In this document: positions 1 through 8,162 of the stretch, piece by piece
Numbering within the stretch: position 1 is the stretch's first letter
Layout: each line of letters begins with the position of its first letter
Source: a virus
Length of the DNA: 25,448 nucleotides
Reading direction: 5' to 3' (one strand)
Virus record (IMG/VR): IMGVR_UViG_3300050821_000779
Coordinates: 1-25,448 of that record
Translations under genes and position numbers: made by a program
Notes under the pieces: generated by a model
What the model was told of the DNA's origin: nothing
The model's input: only the letters and a program-made list of their open reading frames with translations
Database searches by the model: none

Positions 1-1172
1 CAGGTCACGATTGGCTGGCCGCCTTCCACGTTGGATTCCTCCAACTGGATTGCCAGGTTGTCCACGTCAAAGCGGACGGGCTGGTCATACTGAAACGTCG
101 CATAGATGATTCCAGCGCCGCTAGAAGGCACCCAATCTGTTACACCCTGGCCGGCTTCCGTGTGGGTTGAGGCACTACCATTCACCACGGTGAATGTGCC
201 CGTACCGATGGCGGTGATGTAGCCTATGACGTTGTTCCCAGTGTGCGCCATACCAGTGACAATCACACGTTGGCCGACAGCCGGTGCGAGGCCACTCGTT
301 TGGGTGTAAGCGTATACGCCGTTGCCACCAGAAGCGGTTACGCCAGTGATTGCCAGGTCGCCCCATCCGGTGTATGCGGTGCCACTCACCGAAGTGAAGC
401 TGTTACTGGAAGCAACGTTAATTGTGAACCACGCATTGTTGCTGGCGTCGGAACCAACTCCGACGCCCGTGATGATACCACCCGCGGGCAGCGAAACTTG
501 GTGGAGGAATACCTGTTGATTCTTTATCGGTGCCAGGCCACTCGTGAGCGTGTAGTAGATGCGCCACTGGCCGTTCAAACTGTCAATGCCGGTAATGTTC
601 GCAACCGTGGCAGACCCGAAGGAAACTGTGCCGGTAGTTTCATCCAACGTGTACTTCGCCGTGGCACCGCCAACGTAACCCGGCAAGGCTGTCTGGAGGG
701 TTGTGCTGACTTTGATTGCGACAGTGTCTAGCAACGCGTTGCCAAGGTAATCTAGCACCAGGGACGTGACCGGCTTGGCGATAAACTTTTGATAGTTCAG
801 GTTCCCGGTTGGGTAGTTCTTGACCAGCAGGAAGTTACCCGTAAGCCCGTCACCCACACCGATGGCCTGCTGCGTCGCACCATTGGTGAAATCTTTGTGG
901 TCCTTCAACCGGAAGGCATTAGCTTTCCCGCCGACGTTCAGGAAGAAGGCCGTCAGGGCGTCAATGTATTGCTGTGTGGTCGCCAACGTTGGGGCAGCCG
1001 CGCCGCCCGGCACGGGTGTTTCCAACGAGACTGTCCACTGGCCACGAGCAGTCTGCCAGTTCTGGTTCCGCTGTTCAAAGCCCGAGAAGCCAGAGTTCAC
1101 CGTCGTATTGAAGGCAGGTCCACCCATCGCCTTATACGAGATTGTTTTCGGGAACTGAATTTCTACGAACAC
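1..1172 (-). CDS. Distal tail protein, DUF2460 family, 3' end beyond window
   Basis: Open frame of 390 codons running off the window edge; it begins with GTG at 1170-1172, 4 bases after a GGAGG ribosome site that overlaps the tape-measure stop. The first 186 residues show the DUF2460 pattern: GGPAFNTTVNSGFSGFEQRN (18-37), AFRLKDHKDF (86-95) and a TGTVSF segment (181-186). The C-terminal signature YATFQYDQPVRFDVD follows at 357-371. In the family these two parts are close together; here about 160 residues are inserted between them, containing two similar units around TSGLAPIKNQQV (210-221) and TSGLAPAVGQRV (292-303). DUF2460 proteins cap the tail tube and hold the baseplate hub in gene transfer agents and related siphophages. 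The position directly after the tape measure gene fits. The C-terminus is not visible. Confidence 0.85.
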   Translation of the reverse strand, partial: MFVEIQFPKTISYKAMGGPAFNTTVNSGFSGFEQRNQNWQTARGQWTVSLETPVPGGAAAPTLATTQQYIDALTAFFLNVGGKANAFRLKDHKDFTNGATQQAIGVGDGLTGNFLLVKNYPTGNLNYQKFIAKPVTSLVLDYLGNALLDTVAIKVSTTLQTALPGYVGGATAKYTLDETTGTVSFGSATVANITGIDSLNGQWRIYYTLTSGLAPIKNQQVFLHQVSLPAGGIITGVGVGSDASNNAWFTINVASSNSFTSVSGTAYTGWGDLAITGVTASGGNGVYAYTQTSGLAPAVGQRVIVTGMAHTGNNVIGYITAIGTGTFTVVNGSASTHTEAGQGVTDWVPSSGAGIIYATFQYDQPVRFDVDNLAIQLEESNVEGGQPIVT

Positions 1173-1173
1173 G

Positions 1174-4146
1174 TTACCTCCGCCCGTTTGCTTGGCTGAC
1201 CGACTGCGTCAGGGATTGCGAAACCTGCGTCTTGTTCTTCTTGAACGAATCAAAGTCTTGTACGCCGTGGAAGTGGAAATGGTTCACGTTGCCACCACTA
1301 GACATTTTCATGGACGGCACAATCGTGCCCGACGTCTTCGGTACGAAGAACTCGGGATGGTTCTCGCCCACTACATAAGCCTTCCCCGGTGTGACGTCGC
1401 CGCCGTCGGCTAGTCCAGGGATAAAGCCGAGAATGCCACTGAGAATTGAACCAAACAACCCACCACCACCACCACCCGGTATGATGCTGCTGGCTGCGCC
1501 GGCAATAGGACCAGCACCACCGCCACCAGACATCCCAGGGAACTCACTGGTGTTCTTGACGACGACGTTGAACGGTGCGCCATTGGAACCGTCCGGCTTG
1601 TTCATGTCCGGCAGTAGTCCGCCCAAACCCGTATTGTCCAGGATGCTGCCCGCGGCCTTGGAGGTCAAAGACTTGATGCCAGTTGTGAGGCTGCTCTGTT
1701 CAAACCCCTGGAGGATTTGTTTGAACCCACCCTTGCCGGTGACGACGAATTTCGAGATAGCACCTTCCAGCGAATTGAAGGCGTTGAGGCCGTCCTGCTC
1801 GAAACTGCCCCAGAAGTTTTGGCCTTCCTGAACCAACTCATTCAACCCCGCCGCGGCCTTCTGGCTGAAGTCACCCACCTTCATGGCAGCGTCGTCCCAC
1901 TGCTTGTTAATTTTGTTCTGCGCATCGAAGATAGCCGCGTCAATGGCAAGGGTATCGTCACCCTTCTGCTTTATCAGGTCGCGGGCTTTGGTGAGCTTGT
2001 CAATTTCGTCTTCGTACGACTTATTCAAATCGTATTGAGCCGCCGTTGTACGAACGGTTGCCTGAAACTGTAGGTCCAAACTCTGTAGAGTATTGTCGTG
2101 GACGGCCTTGACCGTCTTGTCGTCAGCTGCCGGGTTGGCAATCTTGAATTTCGCCGCCGCAGCCTGTGCAGCCGCTTCGCGTTGGGCAGCTGCACTGTCC
2201 AGAGCCGCCGCACCAATAATGTCGTATGCCGCGGCCTCAGCCTTCAATGCGTTGGTCTGCTCGGCAATCTGTTTCGCCAGTTCCAGGGACAGCCCTTGCT
2301 TCACGAGTGCCTGGTGCAATTCAAATTGAGCGTTGGCGGTCGCAAGGGCTTCGGCCAGAGGCTTGAGGGCAGCTTCAGTCACGCCTTGCTGTCGGGACAG
2401 GAGTGCATACTGTTCCGTGAGTTCAGCAATCTTGTTGATGTCCGGTTCCAGCTTCGCGGCCACCTGTGCGTCAACGATGGCCTGCCCACCCTTACGGTAA
2501 GCATCGGCTGTGTCGCCAAGGACTTGATTCTGTTCTTCCAGCTTATCGGTTTCCTGCGACAGCCCTTGGTTCGTCTTCGTGGCGAGGTCGGCAGTGGCGG
2601 CTTCCTGCGCCCAAGCAACGATTGCCAGGCGGTTCTTATCAATCATCGCCGTGAGCTTGGCACGTTCCGCACCAGTGGCCTTAGAGGCTTCAGCGTCTAG
2701 CTTCTGGATTTCAACCGCGGCCTGCGCGGCGGCTTTGGCAAGGTTGGTGGCAGCAACGCTCTGTCCGGAAGCAGCAGCTTCCGTGAGCTTGGCGTTTGCT
2801 AGTGCCTGGTAGTGGTCAATCTGGCTCTGGATGTTTTGAGCAAGTTTGTCCGGACCACTTTGAGAAGTGTCGGAGGTTCCCGTCGGGGCCGGTGTGCGCT
2901 TCGGTGTAGGTGAACCGTCGGCAAACACCTTCTGCAAGAACCCGGAGTAATCCGTCCAGTCTTTCTTGCTGTCGGTCAAGAACGTGTTCAAGCTGGCCTT
3001 CGCGTCGTCAAGCCCACCAGAGAAGGACTTCTTGAAAGCGTCCATGTCCCAATGCGCGATTGCAGCGGCCGCATTGTAAATCGTTTCCGCCAGGACTATC
3101 AACTCGGTAGCAAGCAACACCACCACGTCGTAAACCTGTTTGATAACGGTCCAGGTGAGGTCGGCAAACGATAGGAAGTATTGGGTGACGGTAACAATCT
3201 CCGGACCATATTCCTTAATCAAAGCCAGCAGGCTCTTCAACCCTTCAATCATTTGTGAGCTGACTGCCTTGAATGCTGGCAGGAGTTCCGAAAGCAATTG
3301 GTTCCCGACGCCGGTGCCCGCGGTACCGATGGCAGTGAGGTCGCGCTCAAACTCTTCCGCAGCCTTTGCGGTGTCGGTGGACATTGCTTGGCCGAGGTCA
3401 ACGGCCTTCTGTTTCAGCTCGTCCAAACCTTCGCCGGCTTCCATAATCAGCGGCGTGAGTTCCACACCACCACGGCCGAAGATGGCCTTGGTCAAAGCAA
3501 TACGCTCGCCGGCATTCTGTAGGTTGGCGAGCTTGGCGATTACTTCGTCAAACAGGGCACTTGAATCCTTGAGGTGTCCGGCAGCGTCCGTGACAGTGAT
3601 ACCAAGGCGGGTGTAAGCGTTCGTCGCGCCAGCCGGCGCAATTTCGGCGGCATAGGCAGACTTGTTCATCAACTCCAAAGACTTGGCCAACGTCTCCGTG
3701 CTAACGCCGGTTTCTTTGGCAGCAAATCCCAGGACCGACAGGGTTTCGACACTCACGCCGGTCTTCAAAGACATTTGATACAGTTGCGCCGCGGACTCCG
3801 CGGACTTAATTGTCAGGGCGTCTACGGCGCCGACAACCGCCCCAATAGCAGCAACGCTGGCAGCTGCACCAACTCCGAGGGCGCCCATAGCACCACCCAA
3901 AGAGCCAATCCCGCCAGCAAGGCCCGACAGTTGTGAAGACAAACTCTCAAAAATTCCTCCGACAGCTTCACCGAGTTCACCGAACTGGCCAAGAACACCA
4001 CGCAGAGACGAACCCATCTGGTCAAAAGCATCGGCGATGTCCTTCGCGCCTTGCTTGGCTTTATAGGTTGCCTTGTCCATCCCCTCGACGAACGCGGCGG
4101 TGTTGATGCCGAGTTCGACGAGGAGCGTGCCGATGTTATTGGCCAT
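1174..4146 (-). CDS. Tail tape measure protein
   Basis: 990 residues. The N-terminus (residues 1-48) has the usual amphipathic start, followed by a Gly/Ala-rich hydrophobic stretch (about 55-112) and the conserved helical block with QLYQMSLKTGVSVETLSVLG. The middle is long, Ala/Gln/Lys-rich and predicted coiled coil, with a Pro/Thr linker near 415-430. The C-terminus carries a glycine-rich hydrophobic segment and the lambda-type ending FIPGLADGG...PGKAYVVGENHPEFFVP. It sets tail length and is threaded through the tube; at roughly 0.15 nm per residue a tail near 150 nm is expected (inference). The start ATG at 4146 is preceded by GGCAGGTAGGC. The gene follows the T-frame chaperone with a 2-base gap and precedes the DUF2460 gene, the standard order. 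Confidence 0.96.
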   Translation of the reverse strand: MANNIGTLLVELGINTAAFVEGMDKATYKAKQGAKDIADAFDQMGSSLRGVLGQFGELGEAVGGIFESLSSQLSGLAGGIGSLGGAMGALGVGAAASVAAIGAVVGAVDALTIKSAESAAQLYQMSLKTGVSVETLSVLGFAAKETGVSTETLAKSLELMNKSAYAAEIAPAGATNAYTRLGITVTDAAGHLKDSSALFDEVIAKLANLQNAGERIALTKAIFGRGGVELTPLIMEAGEGLDELKQKAVDLGQAMSTDTAKAAEEFERDLTAIGTAGTGVGNQLLSELLPAFKAVSSQMIEGLKSLLALIKEYGPEIVTVTQYFLSFADLTWTVIKQVYDVVVLLATELIVLAETIYNAAAAIAHWDMDAFKKSFSGGLDDAKASLNTFLTDSKKDWTDYSGFLQKVFADGSPTPKRTPAPTGTSDTSQSGPDKLAQNIQSQIDHYQALANAKLTEAAASGQSVAATNLAKAAAQAAVEIQKLDAEASKATGAERAKLTAMIDKNRLAIVAWAQEAATADLATKTNQGLSQETDKLEEQNQVLGDTADAYRKGGQAIVDAQVAAKLEPDINKIAELTEQYALLSRQQGVTEAALKPLAEALATANAQFELHQALVKQGLSLELAKQIAEQTNALKAEAAAYDIIGAAALDSAAAQREAAAQAAAAKFKIANPAADDKTVKAVHDNTLQSLDLQFQATVRTTAAQYDLNKSYEDEIDKLTKARDLIKQKGDDTLAIDAAIFDAQNKINKQWDDAAMKVGDFSQKAAAGLNELVQEGQNFWGSFEQDGLNAFNSLEGAISKFVVTGKGGFKQILQGFEQSSLTTGIKSLTSKAAGSILDNTGLGGLLPDMNKPDGSNGAPFNVVVKNTSEFPGMSGGGGAGPIAGAASSIIPGGGGGGLFGSILSGILGFIPGLADGGDVTPGKAYVVGENHPEFFVPKTSGTIVPSMKMSSGGNVNHFHFHGVQDFDSFKKNKTQVSQSLTQSVSQANGRR

Positions 4147-4148
4147 GC

Positions 4149-4508
4149 CTACCTGCCCTTCCGGTTGTATATCTTCTTGCTGAACATGCCCTTGATGTAC
4201 TTCGCTTGGTCCTCAGGGGACATGGTTGACAAGTCGAAATCCTTCTTCTTGACGCCTGGTACGAAGTCCAACGGTGACATTGGTTTCTCCGGACGTCCCA
4301 TTGAAAAGTTCACGACCGCGGCCGCGATGATTCCGGTCCGGTAGTACTCCAACCTGTCAGCCGCCTGCTTACGTTGTAGCAGCAAGTCAAACAGGTGTGG
4401 AGTAAAGCTCCCGAACTCGTTATCAGAAAGTCGCAGGTCAAACCTGGCAATGGCCCACAACTTCTCTAGCGTAACTACGCTATCGGGGTCGGGGTCGTCG
4501 GTGGAGGG
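4149..4508 (-). CDS. Tail assembly chaperone T frame, made by -1 frameshift from the G gene
   Basis: This reading frame is open from the slippery site at 4505-4511 to its stop at 4149. It has only a TTG at 4458-4460 as a possible independent start, and no convincing ribosome site, so translation through the -1 frameshift is preferred. After the shift the frame reads STDDPDPDSVVTLEKLW and continues into a basic C-terminus ending KKIYNRKGR. In lambda and most siphophages the G and GT proteins bind the tape measure and recruit tube subunits; the T part contacts the tube protein. The location between G and the tape measure gene, and the small basic domain, match. I do not recognise its sequence family; the assignment rests on position and the shift signal. 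Confidence 0.8.
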   Translation of the reverse strand, partial: PSTDDPDPDSVVTLEKLWAIARFDLRLSDNEFGSFTPHLFDLLLQRKQAADRLEYYRTGIIAAAVVNFSMGRPEKPMSPLDFVPGVKKKDFDLSTMSPEDQAKYIKGMFSKKIYNRKGR

Positions 4509-4921
4509 TTTCCGCTACCCTCACTCCCGGCATCAGCCTTTGCTTCGGCTGCTTGAATCTTCTCACGCGCATCCTTGGACAGGCAAAGCAAGAATGCTTC
4601 CTTGACTGCCGTCCCAATGTCCGCGGAGTTCGAGAGGTCAACGATTGAGCCCAAGAATTCAAGCCCTTCGTCACCACTGTACTCGGGGTTGTTCAGTTGG
4701 AGAGCTGCCCACAAAGCCACGACGAGGTTCGTGGCGTTGAGCTGGCGGAACAAATCACCGCGCAGCATATTCAACCCGGTCTTGCCTTCAATCAGCGCGA
4801 ACGCGTTGAAGTCAAACGCCAGGCGGACCGATAGTGTGCGGACGCCGCCATCCGCATCAAACGTCAAAGTCAACGGGGTGCTCGGAACCAAACGCTTCGC
4901 AAACTTCTTCACTGGTGCCAT
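4475..4921 (-). CDS. Tail assembly chaperone G
   Basis: 148 residues from ATG at 4921, chosen over an in-frame ATG at 4954 because AAGGATG lies 6 bases upstream of 4921. The sequence opens MAPVKKFAKRLVPSTPLTLT and has the compact 'solid, folded then disordered' shape of this family: LSVRLAFDFNAFALIEGKTG, an alpha-helical middle (NLVVALWAALQ; FLLCLSKDARE), and a Pro/Thr/Ala-rich disordered tail that is bypassed in the GT product. It is expressed alone as G and, by the frameshift near its 3' end, as GT. Two stem-loops separate it from the upstream tail tube gene, probably lowering its expression relative to the tube protein. Confidence 0.82.
   Translation of the reverse strand: MAPVKKFAKRLVPSTPLTLTFDADGGVRTLSVRLAFDFNAFALIEGKTGLNMLRGDLFRQLNATNLVVALWAALQLNNPEYSGDEGLEFLGSIVDLSNSADIGTAVKEAFLLCLSKDAREKIQAAEAKADAGSEGSGNPPPTTPTPIA
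4505..4511 (-). promoter_or_regulatory. Programmed -1 ribosomal frameshift site, A AAC CCT
   Basis: On the minus strand the G frame reads GGA AAC CCT. The heptamer A AAC CCT has the X XXY YYZ form (AAA, CCC, T), so both tRNAs can slip back one base to AAA and CCC. The G frame ends 30 bases downstream at 4475, while the -1 frame stays open to 4149. This is the conserved arrangement for siphophage tail chaperones. Confidence 0.75.
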
Positions 4922-4935
4922 ATATCCATCCTTCT

Positions 4936-4952
4936 GCGGGTCTTGGACCCGC
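4936..4952 (-). terminator. 7-bp stem-loop upstream of chaperone G
   Basis: Perfect inverted repeat GCGGGTC / GACCCGC with a 3-base loop, just before the ribosome site of G. No T-run follows, so it may act as an attenuator or transcript stabiliser rather than a full terminator. Confidence 0.5.
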
Positions 4953-4979
4953 ATATAGGCGGGCGAATGTTATGGGTAA

Positions 4980-5001
4980 GACGGCCCGTTGCCAGGCCGT
5001 C
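4980..5001 (-). terminator. Stem-loop after the tail tube gene
   Basis: Perfect 7-bp stem GACGGCC / GGCCGTC with an 8-base loop, 20 bases after the tail tube stop, followed on the minus strand by CTTACCC. Likely partial terminator limiting read-through from the abundant tube transcript into the chaperones. Confidence 0.55.
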
Positions 5002-5021
5002 CCTCCATAGCAAGTCGTGGC

Positions 5022-5447
5022 TTAGAAGCCGGAGACTTGGCCAGTGATTTTCAGTTTGCCCGAGATGGTGGCTTCCTTGTCCAAAGGCAGATTGTGTTCA
5101 AGGCTGGAAACATACGCCTTGAAGGTAATCACGCCGAGGGCGTTGGGGAGCGTCACCTGCCAGCTGATGAGCGTGCCGGCATTGAAGAACCCGAGCAACG
5201 CAGCTTGCGATGCGTCAGTGGGAATATAATTCCCGGTGAAGCTGACTTCGCCGCTGTCCGCCAGGGTGGTCAACCACTCGCGGAAGTTGCCGGACTCGTA
5301 GTTCGTCACGTCGGCGAGGTCGTACTTCGCGCCCGTGAAATTGATTTCCTTGATTTCCGCCAAAGGCAAGAAACCAATCGAGGGATTGCTCTCGTAAGAG
5401 ATGACAGTTCCTCGGGGTGAAAAAGCCTGCGAACCATTGTAACTCAT
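5022..5447 (-). CDS. Major tail tube protein
   Basis: 141 residues starting MSYNGSQAFSPRGTVISYES. It has the tail-tube pattern seen across siphophages: an N-terminal strand region, the helix NFREWLTTLADSGEVSFTGNY (about 53-73), and the C-terminal strand EATISGKLKITGQVSG that packs adjacent rings. Length is at the short end but usual for GTA-like tubes. A strong ribosome site (AGAGGAG, 8 bases before ATG) fits a highly expressed structural gene. The unusual repeat and hairpin region 5470-5545 lies in its leader, and the tail terminator gene is next upstream. Confidence 0.9.
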   Translation of the reverse strand: MSYNGSQAFSPRGTVISYESNPSIGFLPLAEIKEINFTGAKYDLADVTNYESGNFREWLTTLADSGEVSFTGNYIPTDASQAALLGFFNAGTLISWQVTLPNALGVITFKAYVSSLEHNLPLDKEATISGKLKITGQVSGF

Positions 5448-5469
5448 GGCTGTGTCTCCTCTGTTTCAA

Positions 5470-5545
5470 ATTGTGCTCACCCGATAATTCATCGGGCGTT
5501 GTGCTACATTGTGCTCACCACCGCGGCGGCGGGTGGCGTTGTGCT
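5470..5545 (-). repeat. Two tandem hairpin units flanked by AGCACAA boxes, leader of the tail tube gene
   Basis: On the minus strand two units share the same frame: AGCACAACGCC, then a hairpin, then TGAGCACAAT. The first unit (5508-5545) has a GC-rich hairpin, CCACC...GGTGG; the second (5470-5506) has CCCGAT GAATT ATCGGG. The flanks are conserved and the hairpins differ. Position between the tail terminator stop and the tube gene suggests a role in transcript stability or processing, or a protein-binding array. Confidence 0.7.
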
Positions 5546-5558
5546 GCCAGCCTATTCC

Positions 5559-5978
5559 TTAGGGCTCAACGTACATGAACATGAAGTCAACGTGCGTGGC
5601 AAATAACGTGCCTTCCGCTCGGGACTCACTGTCGTCGGCCTCAAACTCTTGCATCACGTTCTGCACTACGGTCCCTTCATTCAGGGTGCCGGTGTAGTCG
5701 GCGAAGAAATCCTTGATGGCATTTGCCAGCATCCAAGCATTGCGCTGTGTGCTGCCGTAGCAACTGAATCGCCACCGTGAAGTCGTAAACTTGTTCGCGC
5801 CCTGGTACGTGATGTTCGGCACGCCGCTCATACGCTGATACGTCACGTATGGCAAAATCGGTTGACCAATTCCCAGCACCGGATATACGCCGGTGGTGTT
5901 GTCACTCCGCGAGGGTCCAAGCACCGTTTTGATTTCCGGTGCCGTCGAAACTAGATGGAACAAGCCGTCTTGGAACAT
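5559..5978 (-). CDS. Tail terminator protein, DUF3168-like
   Basis: 139 residues. The start MFQDGLFHLVSTAPEIKTVL and the LPYVTYQRMSG segment (about 42-52), followed by strand pairs RWRFSCYGSTQRNAWMLANA, match DUF3168 tail terminator proteins, which form a ring at the head-proximal tail end and join it to the neck. ATG overlaps the upstream stop by one base (TAATG), implying translational coupling with the head closure gene. In GTA-like modules this gene comes just before the tube gene, as here. Assignment by sequence pattern and position. Confidence 0.8.
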   Translation of the reverse strand: MFQDGLFHLVSTAPEIKTVLGPSRSDNTTGVYPVLGIGQPILPYVTYQRMSGVPNITYQGANKFTTSRWRFSCYGSTQRNAWMLANAIKDFFADYTGTLNEGTVVQNVMQEFEADDSESRAEGTLFATHVDFMFMYVEP

Positions 5979-6373
5979 TAGCTTGTCCCCGCGGAATCGT
6001 TGACCTCACTGCAAACCAAAACGAGCAGCTTGCTTTGCTCGGTCGGGTTCAGCACGGCCTCAATCTGGAACGTACGATTCTTTCCCGTGAAATCTCGAAA
6101 CCAAACTTTGTTCTGCGACGTCGGTGTAAACGTCTTCGGGTGACGAATCACAATCCAGTGTGACGCCGAAGAAAGGAACTGATTCGCTGCCAGTTCCGCC
6201 GTCCCTGTCCAGGCATCTACGCTGGCCCAGCACGTCCGCAAAATCTGCCACTCAGTACGGTCTTGCGGCGACACTCCACCCGCAGGGTCTTGGCCCGATG
6301 TAGCCGGCCCAACAATTTGTATCCGGTGCCGCAGTTCGCCTGCGGATATCCCTGTAGGTAGACGATGTGCCAT
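5978..6373 (-). CDS. Head closure (stopper) protein, phage head-tail joining family
   Basis: 131 residues with the N-terminal signature SAGELRHRIQIVGP (10-23), the hallmark of the SPP1 gp16/HK97 gp7-like head-tail joining family (Pfam Phage_H_T_join). Later strands include WQILRTCWASVDAWTGTAEL and HWIVIRHP, then VWFRDFTGKNRTFQIEAVLNPTE, the typical end where RxFxI.....P is conserved. These proteins form the ring that closes the portal channel after packaging. It is translationally coupled to the tail terminator gene. The usual gp10-like neighbour is missing from between the two; see 18814-19293. Confidence 0.88.
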   Translation of the reverse strand: MAHRLPTGISAGELRHRIQIVGPATSGQDPAGGVSPQDRTEWQILRTCWASVDAWTGTAELAANQFLSSASHWIVIRHPKTFTPTSQNKVWFRDFTGKNRTFQIEAVLNPTEQSKLLVLVCSEVNDSAGTS

Positions 6374-6394
6374 GACTAAGCCTACACGGTGATG

Positions 6395-8161
6395 TTACGC
6401 CGACTCCACTTGGCCCATGTACGGGTCCGGTGCACCCGCGGGTGCATCAGCCACGACCACCACTTGCGTGAGGGTCGGGTTGCCTGAATTCGGTAACGGC
6501 GAAGGTGTTCCCACCACTACGTTGCCAAGGTACGGCGCTGCAATGCCGGCCGGAGCTGAGGCAAGTACTTTGACCGTTCCCAAGAACGATGGCTGTCCCG
6601 ACGGTGCGCTTCCCACCACACGCACGCTGCCAGAAAATGAAATCGTCGGGTCGTAAACGTCGCCAGATACGCTGATGGAACCCACAACGACGTTGATGAC
6701 CTGCGCGTGCGCCGTGTTGTCTGCGGCCATATCAATGGAGCAGAACCCAGACGACAGGTTGGTGTCTTGCGCTGAGGTGATTTGCGTGCCATTCTGCAAG
6801 AAGAACAATATGCCATTGTAGACGCCGAACAACACGACGTCCGTTCCGAAAACAAATGGCAGCGAAGTGTTGGTATAAATATCGTTCGCAATGCCCGGAG
6901 CGAAATACGTTATCACGGCGGTGGCTGTGCCGTCTCCGTTGTTCCCGAAGGAAAGATAATAACCGTAGTCACCAGTCGTGTCACTATAGAGCCCAACAGA
7001 TACGAAAGCATCGGAAGGTGAATCCAAGGTAGTTATTTTGAACTGTATGAATCGGTTTGAACCCGCAGCAACCTCTGTAAAGTTTTGCAGGTTGTTCGTG
7101 GCATTGTCAAGAACCGTTGCGGCAATGGCATCGCTAATGATTTGCAGCGCCGTGTACCCATCCGTTGCCGTGGTCCATTTTGTTGGGTCCAAAGGATTTT
7201 CATTCGCCCGTTGCGCATTGTCGGAACCAAGGACCGTGAAGTTGTAACCTGCCTGGGAAAATCCAGCAGAGAAGTTTTGCCCGGTGATGTTCACACCACT
7301 GACCGTTTCGGACTTGCTTGCCGGGGTGAACGTGTAACCGGACAGGGTAGGAGTCACGGTGTAGGCACCGTCCGCCAGCCCTGTGATTGAATAGTTACCG
7401 AACGAATCGGCGGTCACGCTGCCACTTGCGGCACCTGTGTAAGCCACAGCCGCACCAGAGATACCAGCGTTGCCGGAAATCGTAGAGCCTGCCGGCGCCA
7501 ATTTGAATGAAGCGACAAGCCAGAGCCAATCACTATTGTTCGCAGAAGTCGTGAACGTGGCACCGATAGGTGACGTTCCTGAGTCAACCAAGTAAGCGCC
7601 CATGCCGGCTTCAGGGCTACCAGACAATGCTTGCGGCAGTGCGGCACCAGCAGCCACACCTTGACCGCCGTTGAATCCGTTGTTAACCGTTCCAGTTGAG
7701 ATGCTGCCGTTGGTAGCGAGCCCGGCAAGGATGACTTCACCAGCAACGGACGGCGTGATAGTTCCGGTGACAACTGATTGTCCGGAGGTTTGGGACGTGG
7801 CACCATTTTGTGATTCCAGGGACCACGTACCGGCACCACTGAATGCAAAGACTTGGCTGCATGCTGCCTGGCCGACAGGGGTGAACGTGTGCGTGGTGTC
7901 TGTCGTTGGGTTGAAGCAGTAAGCAATGGAGATTGCGGTTGGATGCCCGGTCGCGTTGAACAATGTGCCGTACTGCCACGTATTGTTCTTCTTGTCCGTC
8001 ATGGTGGGAGCGCCACCAGCAAACTGAGTTTGGATGATGGCAACAAAAAGCGTTGCGCCTGTGGTGTCAATGTTGGCCGCACCACCAGACGCGCCCGTGA
8101 CTGTGTTCAGTCCAAAGCCCGACGCAACCGCCATTATGCTCTTGAGAAAGTTAGCAGCCAT
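6395..8161 (-). CDS. Large multidomain structural protein (head or neck decoration/fibre candidate)
   Basis: 588 residues, Gly/Ser/Thr-rich and almost free of charged residues. Residues 1-222 look like a beta-sandwich (TLFVAIIQ, VFAFSGAGTW, GEVILAGLAT, DWLWLVASFKLAP). Residues 226-299 resemble the carboxypeptidase-regulatory/Cna-B type fold (GNYSITGLADGAYTVTPTLS). Residues 305-500 resemble a concanavalin-type beta-sandwich with VSVGLYSDTTGDYGYYLSFG. The C-terminus (about 505-588) has degenerate repeats around APAGxxxPYLGxV. It starts one base before the connector stop region and sits between connector and head closure, a spot where most phages have no gene of this size. Such domains are common on virion surfaces for carbohydrate binding. 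Function not known; a virion surface role is inferred. Confidence 0.7.
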   Translation of the reverse strand: MAANFLKSIMAVASGFGLNTVTGASGGAANIDTTGATLFVAIIQTQFAGGAPTMTDKKNNTWQYGTLFNATGHPTAISIAYCFNPTTDTTHTFTPVGQAACSQVFAFSGAGTWSLESQNGATSQTSGQSVVTGTITPSVAGEVILAGLATNGSISTGTVNNGFNGGQGVAAGAALPQALSGSPEAGMGAYLVDSGTSPIGATFTTSANNSDWLWLVASFKLAPAGSTISGNAGISGAAVAYTGAASGSVTADSFGNYSITGLADGAYTVTPTLSGYTFTPASKSETVSGVNITGQNFSAGFSQAGYNFTVLGSDNAQRANENPLDPTKWTTATDGYTALQIISDAIAATVLDNATNNLQNFTEVAAGSNRFIQFKITTLDSPSDAFVSVGLYSDTTGDYGYYLSFGNNGDGTATAVITYFAPGIANDIYTNTSLPFVFGTDVVLFGVYNGILFFLQNGTQITSAQDTNLSSGFCSIDMAADNTAHAQVINVVVGSISVSGDVYDPTISFSGSVRVVGSAPSGQPSFLGTVKVLASAPAGIAAPYLGNVVVGTPSPLPNSGNPTLTQVVVVADAPAGAPDPYMGQVESA

Positions 8162-8162
8162 C

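Noticed and set aside
243-731. 162-codon plus-strand open frame
   Set aside because: Antisense to the DUF2460 coding sequence, which is continuous and matches its family.
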